Assembly (NCBI GenBank): GCA_900546995.1
Contig: URFF01000051.1
Location: 1-12,730 of the forward strand
DNA from: an uncultured Sutterella sp.
Lineage (GTDB): Bacteria; Pseudomonadota; Gammaproteobacteria; Burkholderiales; Burkholderiaceae_F
DNA length: 12,730 bases
Direction: 5' to 3'
This document shows positions 6,701 through 12,730 of this stretch, one piece after another. The position numbers and the translations under genes are program-made. Positions within the stretch are counted from its first letter, which is position 1, and every line of letters begins with the position of its first letter. The notes under the pieces are model-generated. The model was not told the origin of the DNA and ran no database searches. It saw only the letters and a program-made list of their open reading frames with translations.

Positions 6701-9267
6701 GCTTCGCCTCCCGATAAGGTCGGTACGGGTTGCCCCAAACGAATGTAATCCAGTCCCACTTCTCTTAAGGGTTGCAAGCGTGCAAGCACCGCCTTGTCAT
6801 CGCTAAAGAATTCACAGGCTTCGGAAACCGAGAGGTCAAGCACTTGAGCGATGTTGAGGCTCTTGCCGTGTCGGTCAATTGTCACTTCAAGAATTTCGGG
6901 GCGGTAACGCGTGCCGTTACAGGCCGAGCAGCGCAGGTACACGTCCGAGAGAAACTGCATTTCAATGTGCTCGAAGCCGTTACCGCCGCAAACCGGGCAG
7001 CGCCCATCGCCCGAGTTAAAACTAAAGGTCCCCGCGGTGTAGCCTCGGGCTGCCGCGGTGTCCGTGGAGGCGAAAAGCTGCCGGATGGCATCAAAGGCGC
7101 CCACGTAGCTAGCGGGATTGGAGCGTGTCGTTTTCCCAATCGGGGATTGGTCAATGAAATGAACCGTTTGGATTTTGTCGGCATTGACAAGCGTCTCGTA
7201 TTCGCCCGGTGCTTCCGTGGGAAGCCCCTTTTGTTTTAAGAGGGCCGGAACGAGAACATTTTCAATGAGTGTGGATTTGCCAGAGCCCGAGACGCCCGTC
7301 ACAACGGACATTAACCCGATGGGAAAATGCACCGTGATCTTTTTAAGATTATGAGCGGCAACCCCCGTGATCGTGAGCATCTCATTCAATGACCCGACTT
7401 CTCGGTGAGCGTCAGAGGCCATGACCCGACGCTCGCCCGATAGATAGTGGCCCGTGAGCGTATCGGCTTTGACGAGTTCTTTCGGCGTCCCCTTAAAGAC
7501 GATTTCGCCGCCTTTTTCACCCGGTCCCGGCCCCATGTCGTATATGGTGTCGGCCGAGAGCATCACCTGGGGATCGTGCTCCACGACAACAAGCGTATTG
7601 CCACTATCGCGCAAGCGAGCCATAACGTGGTTAATCCGATCCATGTCTCGGGGGTGAAGACCAATCGAGGGTTCATCCAACACAAAAAGGGTGTTCACTA
7701 GTGACGTCCCTAAGGCGGTGGTGAGATTGACCCGTTGCACTTCGCCGCCCGAGAGGGTGCGGCTTTGCCGATCAAGGGTGAGGTAACCGACGCCCACATC
7801 GACTAAGTAGCGAAGCCGTGTGAGAATTTCGTCGGTGATCATGCGGCCGGCTTCGTCAAAAGCACTTTCAGCCTCAATGGTTTCAAAAAAGCGAAGTAAG
7901 CGGGATAGCGGCAAACGCATCAAATCGTATAAATTCAAACCCGGGAGGGTATTGAGCGTTTCGTCGCTATAGGTTGCCCCTTTGGGTTTATGCCGCTTAA
8001 AGGACAAGTTGTCGGTGGCGACTTGCGCCGCTTTCTCCGATCCCACTCGCCACAAAAGCGCTTCCGGTTTAAGCCGAGCACCATGGCAATCGGGGCATTC
8101 CTGATAATTGCGGTAGCGTGACAGAAGAACCCGCACATGCATTTTGTAGGCTTTGCTCTCAAGCCACTCGAAAAAGTGTTTGATGCCGTACCACTGTTTA
8201 TTCCAGTTACCTTTCCAACCGGGTTCGCCATGGATGAGCCAAGTCTTTTCCTCTTCAGTGAGTTCCCGGTAAGGAACGTCCACGCGAATGTGATCCCGAC
8301 GGGCGAATTTGAGCATATCGTCATAGCAGGGACGGTTGGTTTTGGTCATCCAGGGCTTCACCGCACCGCCTTTGAGACTTAAGGACTCATCGGGAATGAC
8401 AAGCGAATAATCCACGCCGATCACGCGGCCGAACCCCCGGCACGTTTCACAAGCGCCAAGCGGTGAATTAAAGCTAAACGTGGCATCGGTTGGTTTATGG
8501 TAATCAATCCCGCAATCATCACATGAAAGTTTTTCGGAAAAACGCCAGCAAAGGGTTTCGTTTTCACTTTCGGCATAAATGGCCAAGCGGCCTTTGCCGA
8601 ATTTGAGCGCGGTTTCAAAGGCCTCAATCATGCGAGGTTTCGCAGCCCGGGAGGCACGGAAACGGTCGGCGACGACTTCAAGCACTGTGGCGTCTTTTTC
8701 ATGGCGCTCGGAATAGATTTTGGTAAAGCCCTGGCTTTCAAGCGTTTGCTTGGCCGATTCAATTGAAAGGCTATCAGGGACTAAAAGACTGAAGGTGACA
8801 AAAAGCCGCGGGTCACCCGCTTTGGCGGCTCGTTCGAGAATGGCCTCATAGATACTTTGCGGTGTGTCGGCACGAACGGGTTTGCCACACTTGGCGCAAT
8901 AAAGCGTGGCCTCGCGAGCGAAAAAAAGTTTCAGGTGATCGTTGATTTCGGTCATCGTGCCCACGGTTGAGCGCGAGGTGCGAACGGGATTGGTTTGATC
9001 GATGGCAATGGCGGGTGGCACGCCTTCGATGCGGTCAACTTGCGGACGATCCATGCGATCAAGAAATTGGCGCGCGTAGGGGCTAAATGTTTCCACGTAG
9101 CGGCGTTGGCCTTCGGCGTACAACGTGTCAAAAACCAGAGAGGATTTGCCGGAGCCTGACACACCGGTGACCACCGTGATTTTTCCGGTTTCAAATTCCA
9201 CATTGAGATTTTTTAAATTGTTTTGTTTCGCGCCGAAAATTTTGATGTTTTGATCCATAGTCGTCAT
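3724..9267 (-). CDS. uvrA: Double-length fused UvrA (two UvrA units, four ABC ATPase modules)
   Basis: UvrA finds damaged DNA and loads UvrB in nucleotide excision repair. Canonical UvrA is about 940 residues with two ATPase modules and acts as a homodimer; this 1847-residue chain holds two units joined by a linker at ~960-993. Walker A motifs are at 35-43, 658-666, 1023-1031 and 1532-1540. LSGGE signatures start at 505, 851, 1379 and 1722. Walker B Asp-Glu pairs are at 531, 881, 1405 and 1758, and H-loop His at 564, 914, 1438 and 1791, so all four sites look intact. Zinc Cys pairs are complete in both halves (124/127, 249/252, 273/276, 391/394, 757/760, 780/783; 1112/1115, 1242/1245, 1266/1269, 1298/1301, 1632/1635, 1655/1658). 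Half 2 has a canonical UvrB-binding domain (~1116-1241, with RRKGIY and VDGK) but only 28 residues where half 1 has the ~114-residue insertion domain (277-390). The start is the first ATG after an in-frame stop (9310-9312); Met4 is an alternative, and neither has a clear Shine-Dalgarno. Confidence 0.93.
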   Translation of the reverse strand: MTTMDQNIKIFGAKQNNLKNLNVEFETGKITVVTGVSGSGKSSLVFDTLYAEGQRRYVETFSPYARQFLDRMDRPQVDRIEGVPPAIAIDQTNPVRTSRSTVGTMTEINDHLKLFFAREATLYCAKCGKPVRADTPQSIYEAILERAAKAGDPRLFVTFSLLVPDSLSIESAKQTLESQGFTKIYSERHEKDATVLEVVADRFRASRAAKPRMIEAFETALKFGKGRLAIYAESENETLCWRFSEKLSCDDCGIDYHKPTDATFSFNSPLGACETCRGFGRVIGVDYSLVIPDESLSLKGGAVKPWMTKTNRPCYDDMLKFARRDHIRVDVPYRELTEEEKTWLIHGEPGWKGNWNKQWYGIKHFFEWLESKAYKMHVRVLLSRYRNYQECPDCHGARLKPEALLWRVGSEKAAQVATDNLSFKRHKPKGATYSDETLNTLPGLNLYDLMRLPLSRLLRFFETIEAESAFDEAGRMITDEILTRLRYLVDVGVGYLTLDRQSRTLSGGEVQRVNLTTALGTSLVNTLFVLDEPSIGLHPRDMDRINHVMARLRDSGNTLVVVEHDPQVMLSADTIYDMGPGPGEKGGEIVFKGTPKELVKADTLTGHYLSGERRVMASDAHREVGSLNEMLTITGVAAHNLKKITVHFPIGLMSVVTGVSGSGKSTLIENVLVPALLKQKGLPTEAPGEYETLVNADKIQTVHFIDQSPIGKTTRSNPASYVGAFDAIRQLFASTDTAAARGYTAGTFSFNSGDGRCPVCGGNGFEHIEMQFLSDVYLRCSACNGTRYRPEILEVTIDRHGKSLNIAQVLDLSVSEACEFFSDDKAVLARLQPLREVGLDYIRLGQPVPTLSGGEAQRLKIAGFLAEKNSQASKNDLFIFDEPTTGLHFDDIDKLMRSLQELVDRGNTVIVIEHNLDVINCADWVVDLGPEGGENGGRVVVEGTLETLLKDKHSYTARALASYRETLNHQKASPYFTESVSEPLQSPKATATHDVIAIKGAKEHNLKNISVDIPHNRFTVVTGASGSGKSTLAFDIVFKEGQRRYLESLNAYARSIVQPASKPAVDSITGIAPTVAIEQRTSRGGRKSTVATMTELYHFLRLLYVKLGHQYCPDCNVEVAPKSFATIFSEVLTRFKGQSLWVLSPLVTRRKGIYTDLAKWALKKGYKELRVDGKFVSTEKFPKLARYKDHTIELPVASIEVSSEHENEVKRALQEAITIGKGVLSVLTEDGDEIIFSTHRSCPVCGRSFPELDPRLFSYNSSMGWCPTCFGTGQIIEGFDETATGEERAWADAPAKTCPTCHGERLNDIARAVRFAGLSISEVAHKTVREAREFFDSLTLSGREADIAEDALKEIRLRLAFLEKVGLGYLTLDRSSPSLSGGEAQRIRLASQLGSNLQGVCYILDEPTIGLHPRDNRKLLDSLKALVDKGNTLLVVEHDEDTIREADYVIDIGPGAGVRGGEVIAKGSVKDIMKNKRSLTGQYLTHPIEHTFVPHRLVDDQTQWLTVKKPHLNNLRAPEIAVPLERLTVLTGVSGSGKSSFARGVLLPALSESLSQKKPYQGDLCQSIEGLENIDRVLEVDQTPIGKTPRSCPATYIGFLDTIRKIYAATNEAQARGYGISRFSFNMKGGRCELCEGQGMRTIEMNFLPDVKVPCEACHGLRYNPETLEVLWKGKSIGEALAMDVDEAVDFFSTQSSVAHALKLMQDVGLGYLSLGQPSPTLSGGEAQRIKLVSELIKARDDIKRRGYRAPKTVYILDEPTVGLHMADVEKLIAVLHRLVDAGNTVIVIEHNLDVMAQADWIIDMGPEGGDEGGQVVASGTPAQILKKKTYTGKALAEFKKSHDALK

Positions 9268-9279
9268 GAAGCGAGCAAA

Positions 9280-9290
9280 ATTGTCACAAT
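9280..9290. promoter_or_regulatory. 11-bp palindrome in the leader of the fused uvrA
   Basis: ATTGT-C-ACAAT is a perfect palindrome ending 13 bases before the uvrA ATG (complement of 9265-9267). Its left seven bases, ATTGTCA, recur at 9351-9357. It may be an operator or roadblock site in the uvrA 5' leader. It could also be chance, since it is short. Confidence 0.25.
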
Positions 9291-9306
9291 AAGAGAATGC
9301 GAGATG

Positions 9307-9312
9307 ATTTTA
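9307..9312 (-). promoter_or_regulatory. Possible -10 element of the fused uvrA
   Basis: Read on the minus strand the hexamer is TAAAAT, five of six matches to TATAAT, about 40 bases before the uvrA start. The only partner at an 18-base spacing is TTCGCG, a poor -35, so the promoter would be weak or activator-dependent. No convincing sigma-70 promoter was found for the divergent gene. Confidence 0.25.
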
Positions 9313-9334
9313 GCCTTCGTCGGATTTTCGCGCG

Positions 9335-9353
9335 AATGATTTTCTCAATCATT
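9335..9353. promoter_or_regulatory. 19-bp inverted repeat in the centre of the divergent uvrA/uvrA2 region
   Basis: AATGATT (9335-9341) and AATCATT (9347-9353) are perfect seven-base arms around TTCTC. The dyad sits mid-way between the two divergent uvrA genes and touches the expected -35 zone of the minus-strand promoter candidate. That position suits a regulator acting on both genes. It does not match the LexA consensus CTGT-N8-ACAG. Confidence 0.4.
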
Positions 9354-9439
9354 GTCATAGGAAAAAGAGAGGATGCGCTGGCGCTAAAGTCAATATTTCG
9401 CAAGATGCTCGAAAAACGTTTTGTTAAGCTGGGACAGTC

Positions 9440-11917
9440 ATGGTTGAATCCATCAAAGTGCGTGGCGCACGGGTGCATAACCTTAAAAATATCGACGTGG
9501 ATATTCCACTGAACCGCATTGTCGGTATCGCCGGAGTTTCCGGTTCCGGGAAGTCATCGCTGGCGCTGGGTGTTCTTTACGCCGAAGGGTCAAGACGCTA
9601 TTTGGAAGCTTTATCAACGTACACCCGTCGTCGAATGACACAAGCGGCTCGAGCGCAGGTCGATGAGGTTCTTTATGTGCCCGCTGCGTTGGCGCTTCAT
9701 CAGCGACCGTCAGTGCCCGGGATTCGTAGCACTTTTGGGACCGCAACGGAGCTGTTAAATAGCATTCGGTTGATGTTTTCGCGTTTGGCAAGCCACCGTT
9801 GTCCCAACGGCCACTACGTTGAACCGTCATTGGCGGTGGCCGCGGGCGAAAAATTGGTGTGCCCGATTTGCGGCGCTACGTTTTACGCGCCGTCAGCCGA
9901 AGAGCTGGCCTTCAATAGCCAAGGGGCGTGTCGCACCTGCAACGGGACCGGGCGAGTGCAGACGGTTGATCTTTCAACATTGGTGCCTGATGAAAGCCTC
10001 ACGATTGAAGAAGGGGCGGTGGCGCCATGGAATTCGCTCATGTGGTCTCTGATGGTGGATGTCTGCCGGGCGATGGGCGTTCGAACCGACGTTCCATTTA
10101 AAGACCTGACGGAAAAAGAACGTGACATCGTGTTTCACGGTCCGGCAGAGAAAAAACATATTTTGTATCGATCGAAAAACACGGAGCTTGCCGGCGAACT
10201 CGACTTCACCTATTTCAACGCGGTGTATACCGTGGAAAACGCTTTGGCGAAGGTCAAAGATGAAAAGGGGATGAAGCGTGTCGCGAAATTCTTGAAAGAG
10301 TCCGTTTGTCCTGATTGTGGTGGTTCAAGGCTTTGTGAGGCGGCAAGAGCCCCTAAACTGATGGGGCTATCGTTAGACGAAGTCTGTCAGATGACACTTA
10401 CCGAACTCTCAGCATGGGTTGCCAGGGTGCCTGATTCGTTACCGGAGGCAATGCGACCGATGGCTGACAATATCGTTGAAGCCTTTAACGATGTCGCCCG
10501 ACGGCTTTTGGATTTGGGACTCGGTTATTTGACGCTGGATCGCGCTTCGGCCACGCTTTCAACCGGTGAACGTCAACGGGTGCAATTGGCCCGAGCCGTC
10601 AGAAATCGAACCACCGGCGTCTTGTATGTTCTCGATGAACCTTCAATCGGGTTGCATCCGGCTAACCTCGTCGGCTTGGTTGGCGTCATGCAAGATTTGG
10701 TTCGTGACGGTAATTCGGTGATTCTGGTTGATCACGACACGCAAGTCCTATCGGCGGCCGATTGGGTGATCGAGATGGGGCCCACGGCCGGTGCCAGGGG
10801 CGGCCAAGTGCTTGCCCAGGGCACGATTACCGATCTTCAACATAATCCGGTTTCGCAAATCGGGCCGTTTTTGTCTGATGACAAACCTCAAAGAATACGG
10901 CCGACAGTGCCCGAAAAGACGCTTTTTGAAAAAGGGACGATTTCACTAAAAACGGGGGCGATTCATACGGTCAAACCCCTTGAAGCCGCTTTGCCGAAAG
11001 GGCGATTAACGGTTGTCACCGGTGTGTCTGGATCCGGGAAAACCACCTTGGTCCTCGAAAGCTTGATTCCGGCTGTGAACGCTCTCACGCATGGTGAAAG
11101 GCTACCCGAGCATGTCTTGGGAATTGATGCGCCGGGGATTCGTTTTATCAAACTCATTGATGCGACACCGATTGGTATTAATGTTCGGTCCACCGTGGCG
11201 ACTTACGCGAATGTGCACGATGAGTTGCGGCGAATCTTCGCCCGAACGCCAGAAGCGAAGGCGCTTCAATTCAAAGCGGGGGACTTTTCTTATAACACCG
11301 GGTCACTACGCTGCCCCGCATGCGACGGAACCGGTGTCGTGAATTTGGATGTGCAGTTTTTGCCTGATGTGCAAATCCCCTGTCCGACCTGTGGTGGAAG
11401 TCGCTATGCGCCGGCAGCCGATCAGGTGCACTATGAAAGTGCTTCAGGCAGACGCTTTACATTGCCCGAACTCATGGAAATGAGTGTGGGAGAAGCGCTT
11501 GAAGCCTGTCACGACATGAAGCTTGTCAGACAGCGCCTTCAGGTTTTAAATGATTTGGGTTTGGGCTATTTAACATTGGGCGAAGAAACCCCGAGTCTAT
11601 CGGGTGGCGAAGCGCAGCGATTAAAACTTGCGGGCGAAATGGGCAAGGGACAGTCCGATACCATTTTTGTCTTTGATGAGCCCACGATCGGATTGCATCC
11701 GCTGGATGTGAAAACGCTACTGAACGTTTTTGAACGGCTAATCCAAAATGGAGCAACCGTCATCGTGATTGAGCACGATTTGGATGTGATTCGCAATGCC
11801 GACTACATCATCGATATGGGACCGGGTGGCGGGAATGCCGGAGGACGGATTGTGGCTTGCGGGACACCTGACGAGATTAAAGCCAGCAAAGAAAGCCAAA
11901 CCGGGCGTTTTATTTAA
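9440..11917 (+). CDS. uvrA2: Class II UvrA (UvrA2-like), lacking the UvrB-binding domain
   Basis: An 825-residue soluble UvrA-family ATPase, shorter than canonical UvrA (~940). Module 1 has Walker A GVSGSGKSS (32-40), an altered signature LSTGE (373-377), Walker B Asp399-Glu400 and an H-loop reading VDHD (430-433) rather than VEHD. Module 2 is standard: Walker A GVSGSGKTT (528-536), LSGGEAQR (720-727), Asp746-Glu747 and IEHD (777-780). Only ~16-20 residues lie between CPNGH (121-125) and CPIC (141-144), where UvrB-binding UvrA proteins carry ~120, so direct UvrB loading is unlikely. The insertion region (~168-289) is retained. Zinc Cys are at 141/144, 164/167, 290/293, 625/628 and 648/651; the first CxxC is replaced by Cys121-x3-His125. 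Family members of this class are linked to tolerance of DNA-damaging agents and drugs. An in-frame TAA at 9425-9427 makes ATG 9440 the first start; the Shine-Dalgarno GGGA (9431-9434) is weak. Divergent from the fused uvrA. Confidence 0.88.
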   Translation: MVESIKVRGARVHNLKNIDVDIPLNRIVGIAGVSGSGKSSLALGVLYAEGSRRYLEALSTYTRRRMTQAARAQVDEVLYVPAALALHQRPSVPGIRSTFGTATELLNSIRLMFSRLASHRCPNGHYVEPSLAVAAGEKLVCPICGATFYAPSAEELAFNSQGACRTCNGTGRVQTVDLSTLVPDESLTIEEGAVAPWNSLMWSLMVDVCRAMGVRTDVPFKDLTEKERDIVFHGPAEKKHILYRSKNTELAGELDFTYFNAVYTVENALAKVKDEKGMKRVAKFLKESVCPDCGGSRLCEAARAPKLMGLSLDEVCQMTLTELSAWVARVPDSLPEAMRPMADNIVEAFNDVARRLLDLGLGYLTLDRASATLSTGERQRVQLARAVRNRTTGVLYVLDEPSIGLHPANLVGLVGVMQDLVRDGNSVILVDHDTQVLSAADWVIEMGPTAGARGGQVLAQGTITDLQHNPVSQIGPFLSDDKPQRIRPTVPEKTLFEKGTISLKTGAIHTVKPLEAALPKGRLTVVTGVSGSGKTTLVLESLIPAVNALTHGERLPEHVLGIDAPGIRFIKLIDATPIGINVRSTVATYANVHDELRRIFARTPEAKALQFKAGDFSYNTGSLRCPACDGTGVVNLDVQFLPDVQIPCPTCGGSRYAPAADQVHYESASGRRFTLPELMEMSVGEALEACHDMKLVRQRLQVLNDLGLGYLTLGEETPSLSGGEAQRLKLAGEMGKGQSDTIFVFDEPTIGLHPLDVKTLLNVFERLIQNGATVIVIEHDLDVIRNADYIIDMGPGGGNAGGRIVACGTPDEIKASKESQTGRFI

Positions 11918-11920
11918 ATA

Positions 11921-11969
11921 AATTGCCGCTCAAGGATAGACTTTGAGCGGCAATTGAAAACCCTTTTTT
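11921..11969. terminator. Terminator between convergent uvrA2 and amidohydrolase genes, probably bidirectional
   Basis: AATTGCCGCTCAA (11921-11933) pairs perfectly with TTGAGCGGCAATT (11943-11955), a 13-bp stem with a nine-base loop. For the + strand a T6 run (11964-11969) lies eight bases after the stem. For the - strand the stem is followed at once by AT-rich sequence (TATTTAAAT). It lies just after the uvrA2 stop and about 20 bases past the stop of the convergent amidohydrolase. Confidence 0.75.
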
Positions 11970-11975
11970 GAAAAA

Positions 11976-12728
11976 TTACTTCAAATAGTTTTCCGTGACG
12001 CGGGCAAAGACGCTTGCTGCCATCGGCAGGCACGCATCGTTATAGTCATAGGACGAATTGTGCAGTAAGCACGGACCGTCACCGTGACCGGCTTCGCGAT
12101 GCGAACCGTCTCCGGAACCGACAAAGAAGAAAGCACCCGGGCATTTTTCCAGATAATCAGCAAAGTCTTCAGACGGCATCACCGGTTCTTGATCGTGAAG
12201 CGTTTCTTCACCATAGAGCTCACGAACTGCTTCTTGGACTCGATCCACGCATTCATGGGTGTTTTTCACCGGGCTATATTGACGCGTGAAGGTGAGGGTG
12301 GCCGTTGCACCGAACGCCTTGGCGACTTCGGTACTGATTTTGCCCATTTGTTCTTCAAAGAGGTCGGTGACCTTATTGTCGAACGTGCGGACCGTCCCGC
12401 AGATGCTGGCCGTATCCGGTACCACGTTATAGGCGGTGCCCGCTTCAATCTTGCAGATGGATAAAACAGCCGGATCCAAGGGGCGTTTCATACGCGTGAC
12501 AATCCCTTGGAGGGCTTGGCAAATTTGAATGGCCGTGAAAATCGGGTCAATGGAGAGGTTGGGCATTGCGCCGTGCGAGCCGCGCCCCTTAATGTCAATG
12601 CGGAAAACGTTGCCGCTAGCCATCATGGCCGTTTTGTTAATACCGATTTTCATCGCGGGCGTTTCCGGCCAGTTGTGGCAGCCGAGGTAGAAGTCGGCGG
12701 GGAAATTTTCCATAAGGCCGTCGGCGAT
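11976..12728 (-). CDS. M20D amidohydrolase (hippurate hydrolase / N-acyl-amino acid amidohydrolase type), C-terminal part
   Basis: This is the C-terminal ~250 residues of a cytoplasmic metal-dependent M20D peptidase-family amidohydrolase. Such enzymes hydrolyse N-acyl or N-benzoyl amino acids such as hippurate, or indole-amino acid conjugates. The frame stays open to the right edge (ATC-GCC-GAC-GGC-CTT before the ATG at 12713), matching the family's IADGL stretch, so that ATG is internal. Counting from it, HNWP (His13) is a conserved metal-ligand region and GRGSHGAMP (43-51) opens the dimerisation/lid domain. GTAYNVVPD and CGTVRTF are typical lid-domain motifs. SEDF (181-184) and LLHNSSYDYND (with His218) belong to the catalytic domain. 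The N-terminal HxD-type metal motif lies off the window. Substrate cannot be told from sequence alone. The gene is convergent with uvrA2 and shares a hairpin terminator with it; no functional link is evident. Confidence 0.88.
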   Translation of the reverse strand: MADGLMENFPADFYLGCHNWPETPAMKIGINKTAMMASGNVFRIDIKGRGSHGAMPNLSIDPIFTAIQICQALQGIVTRMKRPLDPAVLSICKIEAGTAYNVVPDTASICGTVRTFDNKVTDLFEEQMGKISTEVAKAFGATATLTFTRQYSPVKNTHECVDRVQEAVRELYGEETLHDQEPVMPSEDFADYLEKCPGAFFFVGSGDGSHREAGHGDGPCLLHNSSYDYNDACLPMAASVFARVTENYLK

Positions 12729-12730
12729 CA

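Noticed and set aside
9268..9439. LexA (SOS) box in the divergent uvrA spacer
   Set aside because: No CTGT-N8-ACAG match could be found on either strand; the nearest likeness, CTGGGACAG at 9429-9437, has the wrong spacing.
1..12730. CRISPR array, tRNA, rRNA, insertion sequence, prophage or integrase genes
   Set aside because: No regularly spaced repeats, cloverleaf-like sequence, transposase or integrase motifs, or attachment-site duplications were seen in the window.

Overview
The window looks like chromosomal DNA of a Gram-negative betaproteobacterium. The best guess is order Burkholderiales, family Sutterellaceae (the Sutterella/Parasutterella group of gut anaerobes). This rests on an LptG C-terminus, an ESPR-type autotransporter and a double-length UvrA of a kind I recall from Burkholderiales. 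Genus assignment is inference only.

Layout, left to right. (1) The 3' end of lptG (LPS export permease, + strand) closes with a clear intrinsic terminator. (2) A 224-bp gap holds a second small hairpin, a 14-bp perfect dyad with FNR-box geometry, and a run of eight G. It leads into a 943-residue autotransporter adhesin-like protein with an ESPR signal peptide and a C-terminal beta-barrel. (3) A 134-bp convergent gap contains a long 16-bp-arm hairpin and an intrinsic terminator whose T-run overlaps the stop codon of the next gene. (4) A giant UvrA on the - strand (1847 residues) is two UvrA units fused in one chain, with four ATPase modules. (5) A 172-bp divergent gap holds a 19-bp inverted repeat and an 11-bp palindrome. 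(6) A second, class II UvrA (825 residues, + strand) lacks the UvrB-binding domain. (7) A perfect 13-bp-arm hairpin separates it from a convergent M20D amidohydrolase (hippurate-hydrolase/N-acyl amino acid amidohydrolase type) that runs off the right edge.

The core of the window is the divergent uvrA-fusion/uvrA2 pair, which encodes six UvrA-type ATPase modules in about 8.2 kb. In the fusion, domains are distributed unevenly. The second half keeps a canonical UvrB-binding domain but has lost the insertion domain next to the zinc module. The first half keeps the insertion domain but has a divergent UvrB-binding region. This suggests a covalent, asymmetric version of the UvrA dimer. The class II protein next door has no UvrB-binding domain and an altered first ATPase site. 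Together they look like a DNA-damage or DNA-binding-drug tolerance locus, probably in addition to a standard uvrA elsewhere. That last point cannot be seen here.

The second point of interest is the autotransporter leader, where a G-tract lies between a candidate activator site and the likely -10 region. That layout is seen in phase-variable surface protein genes.
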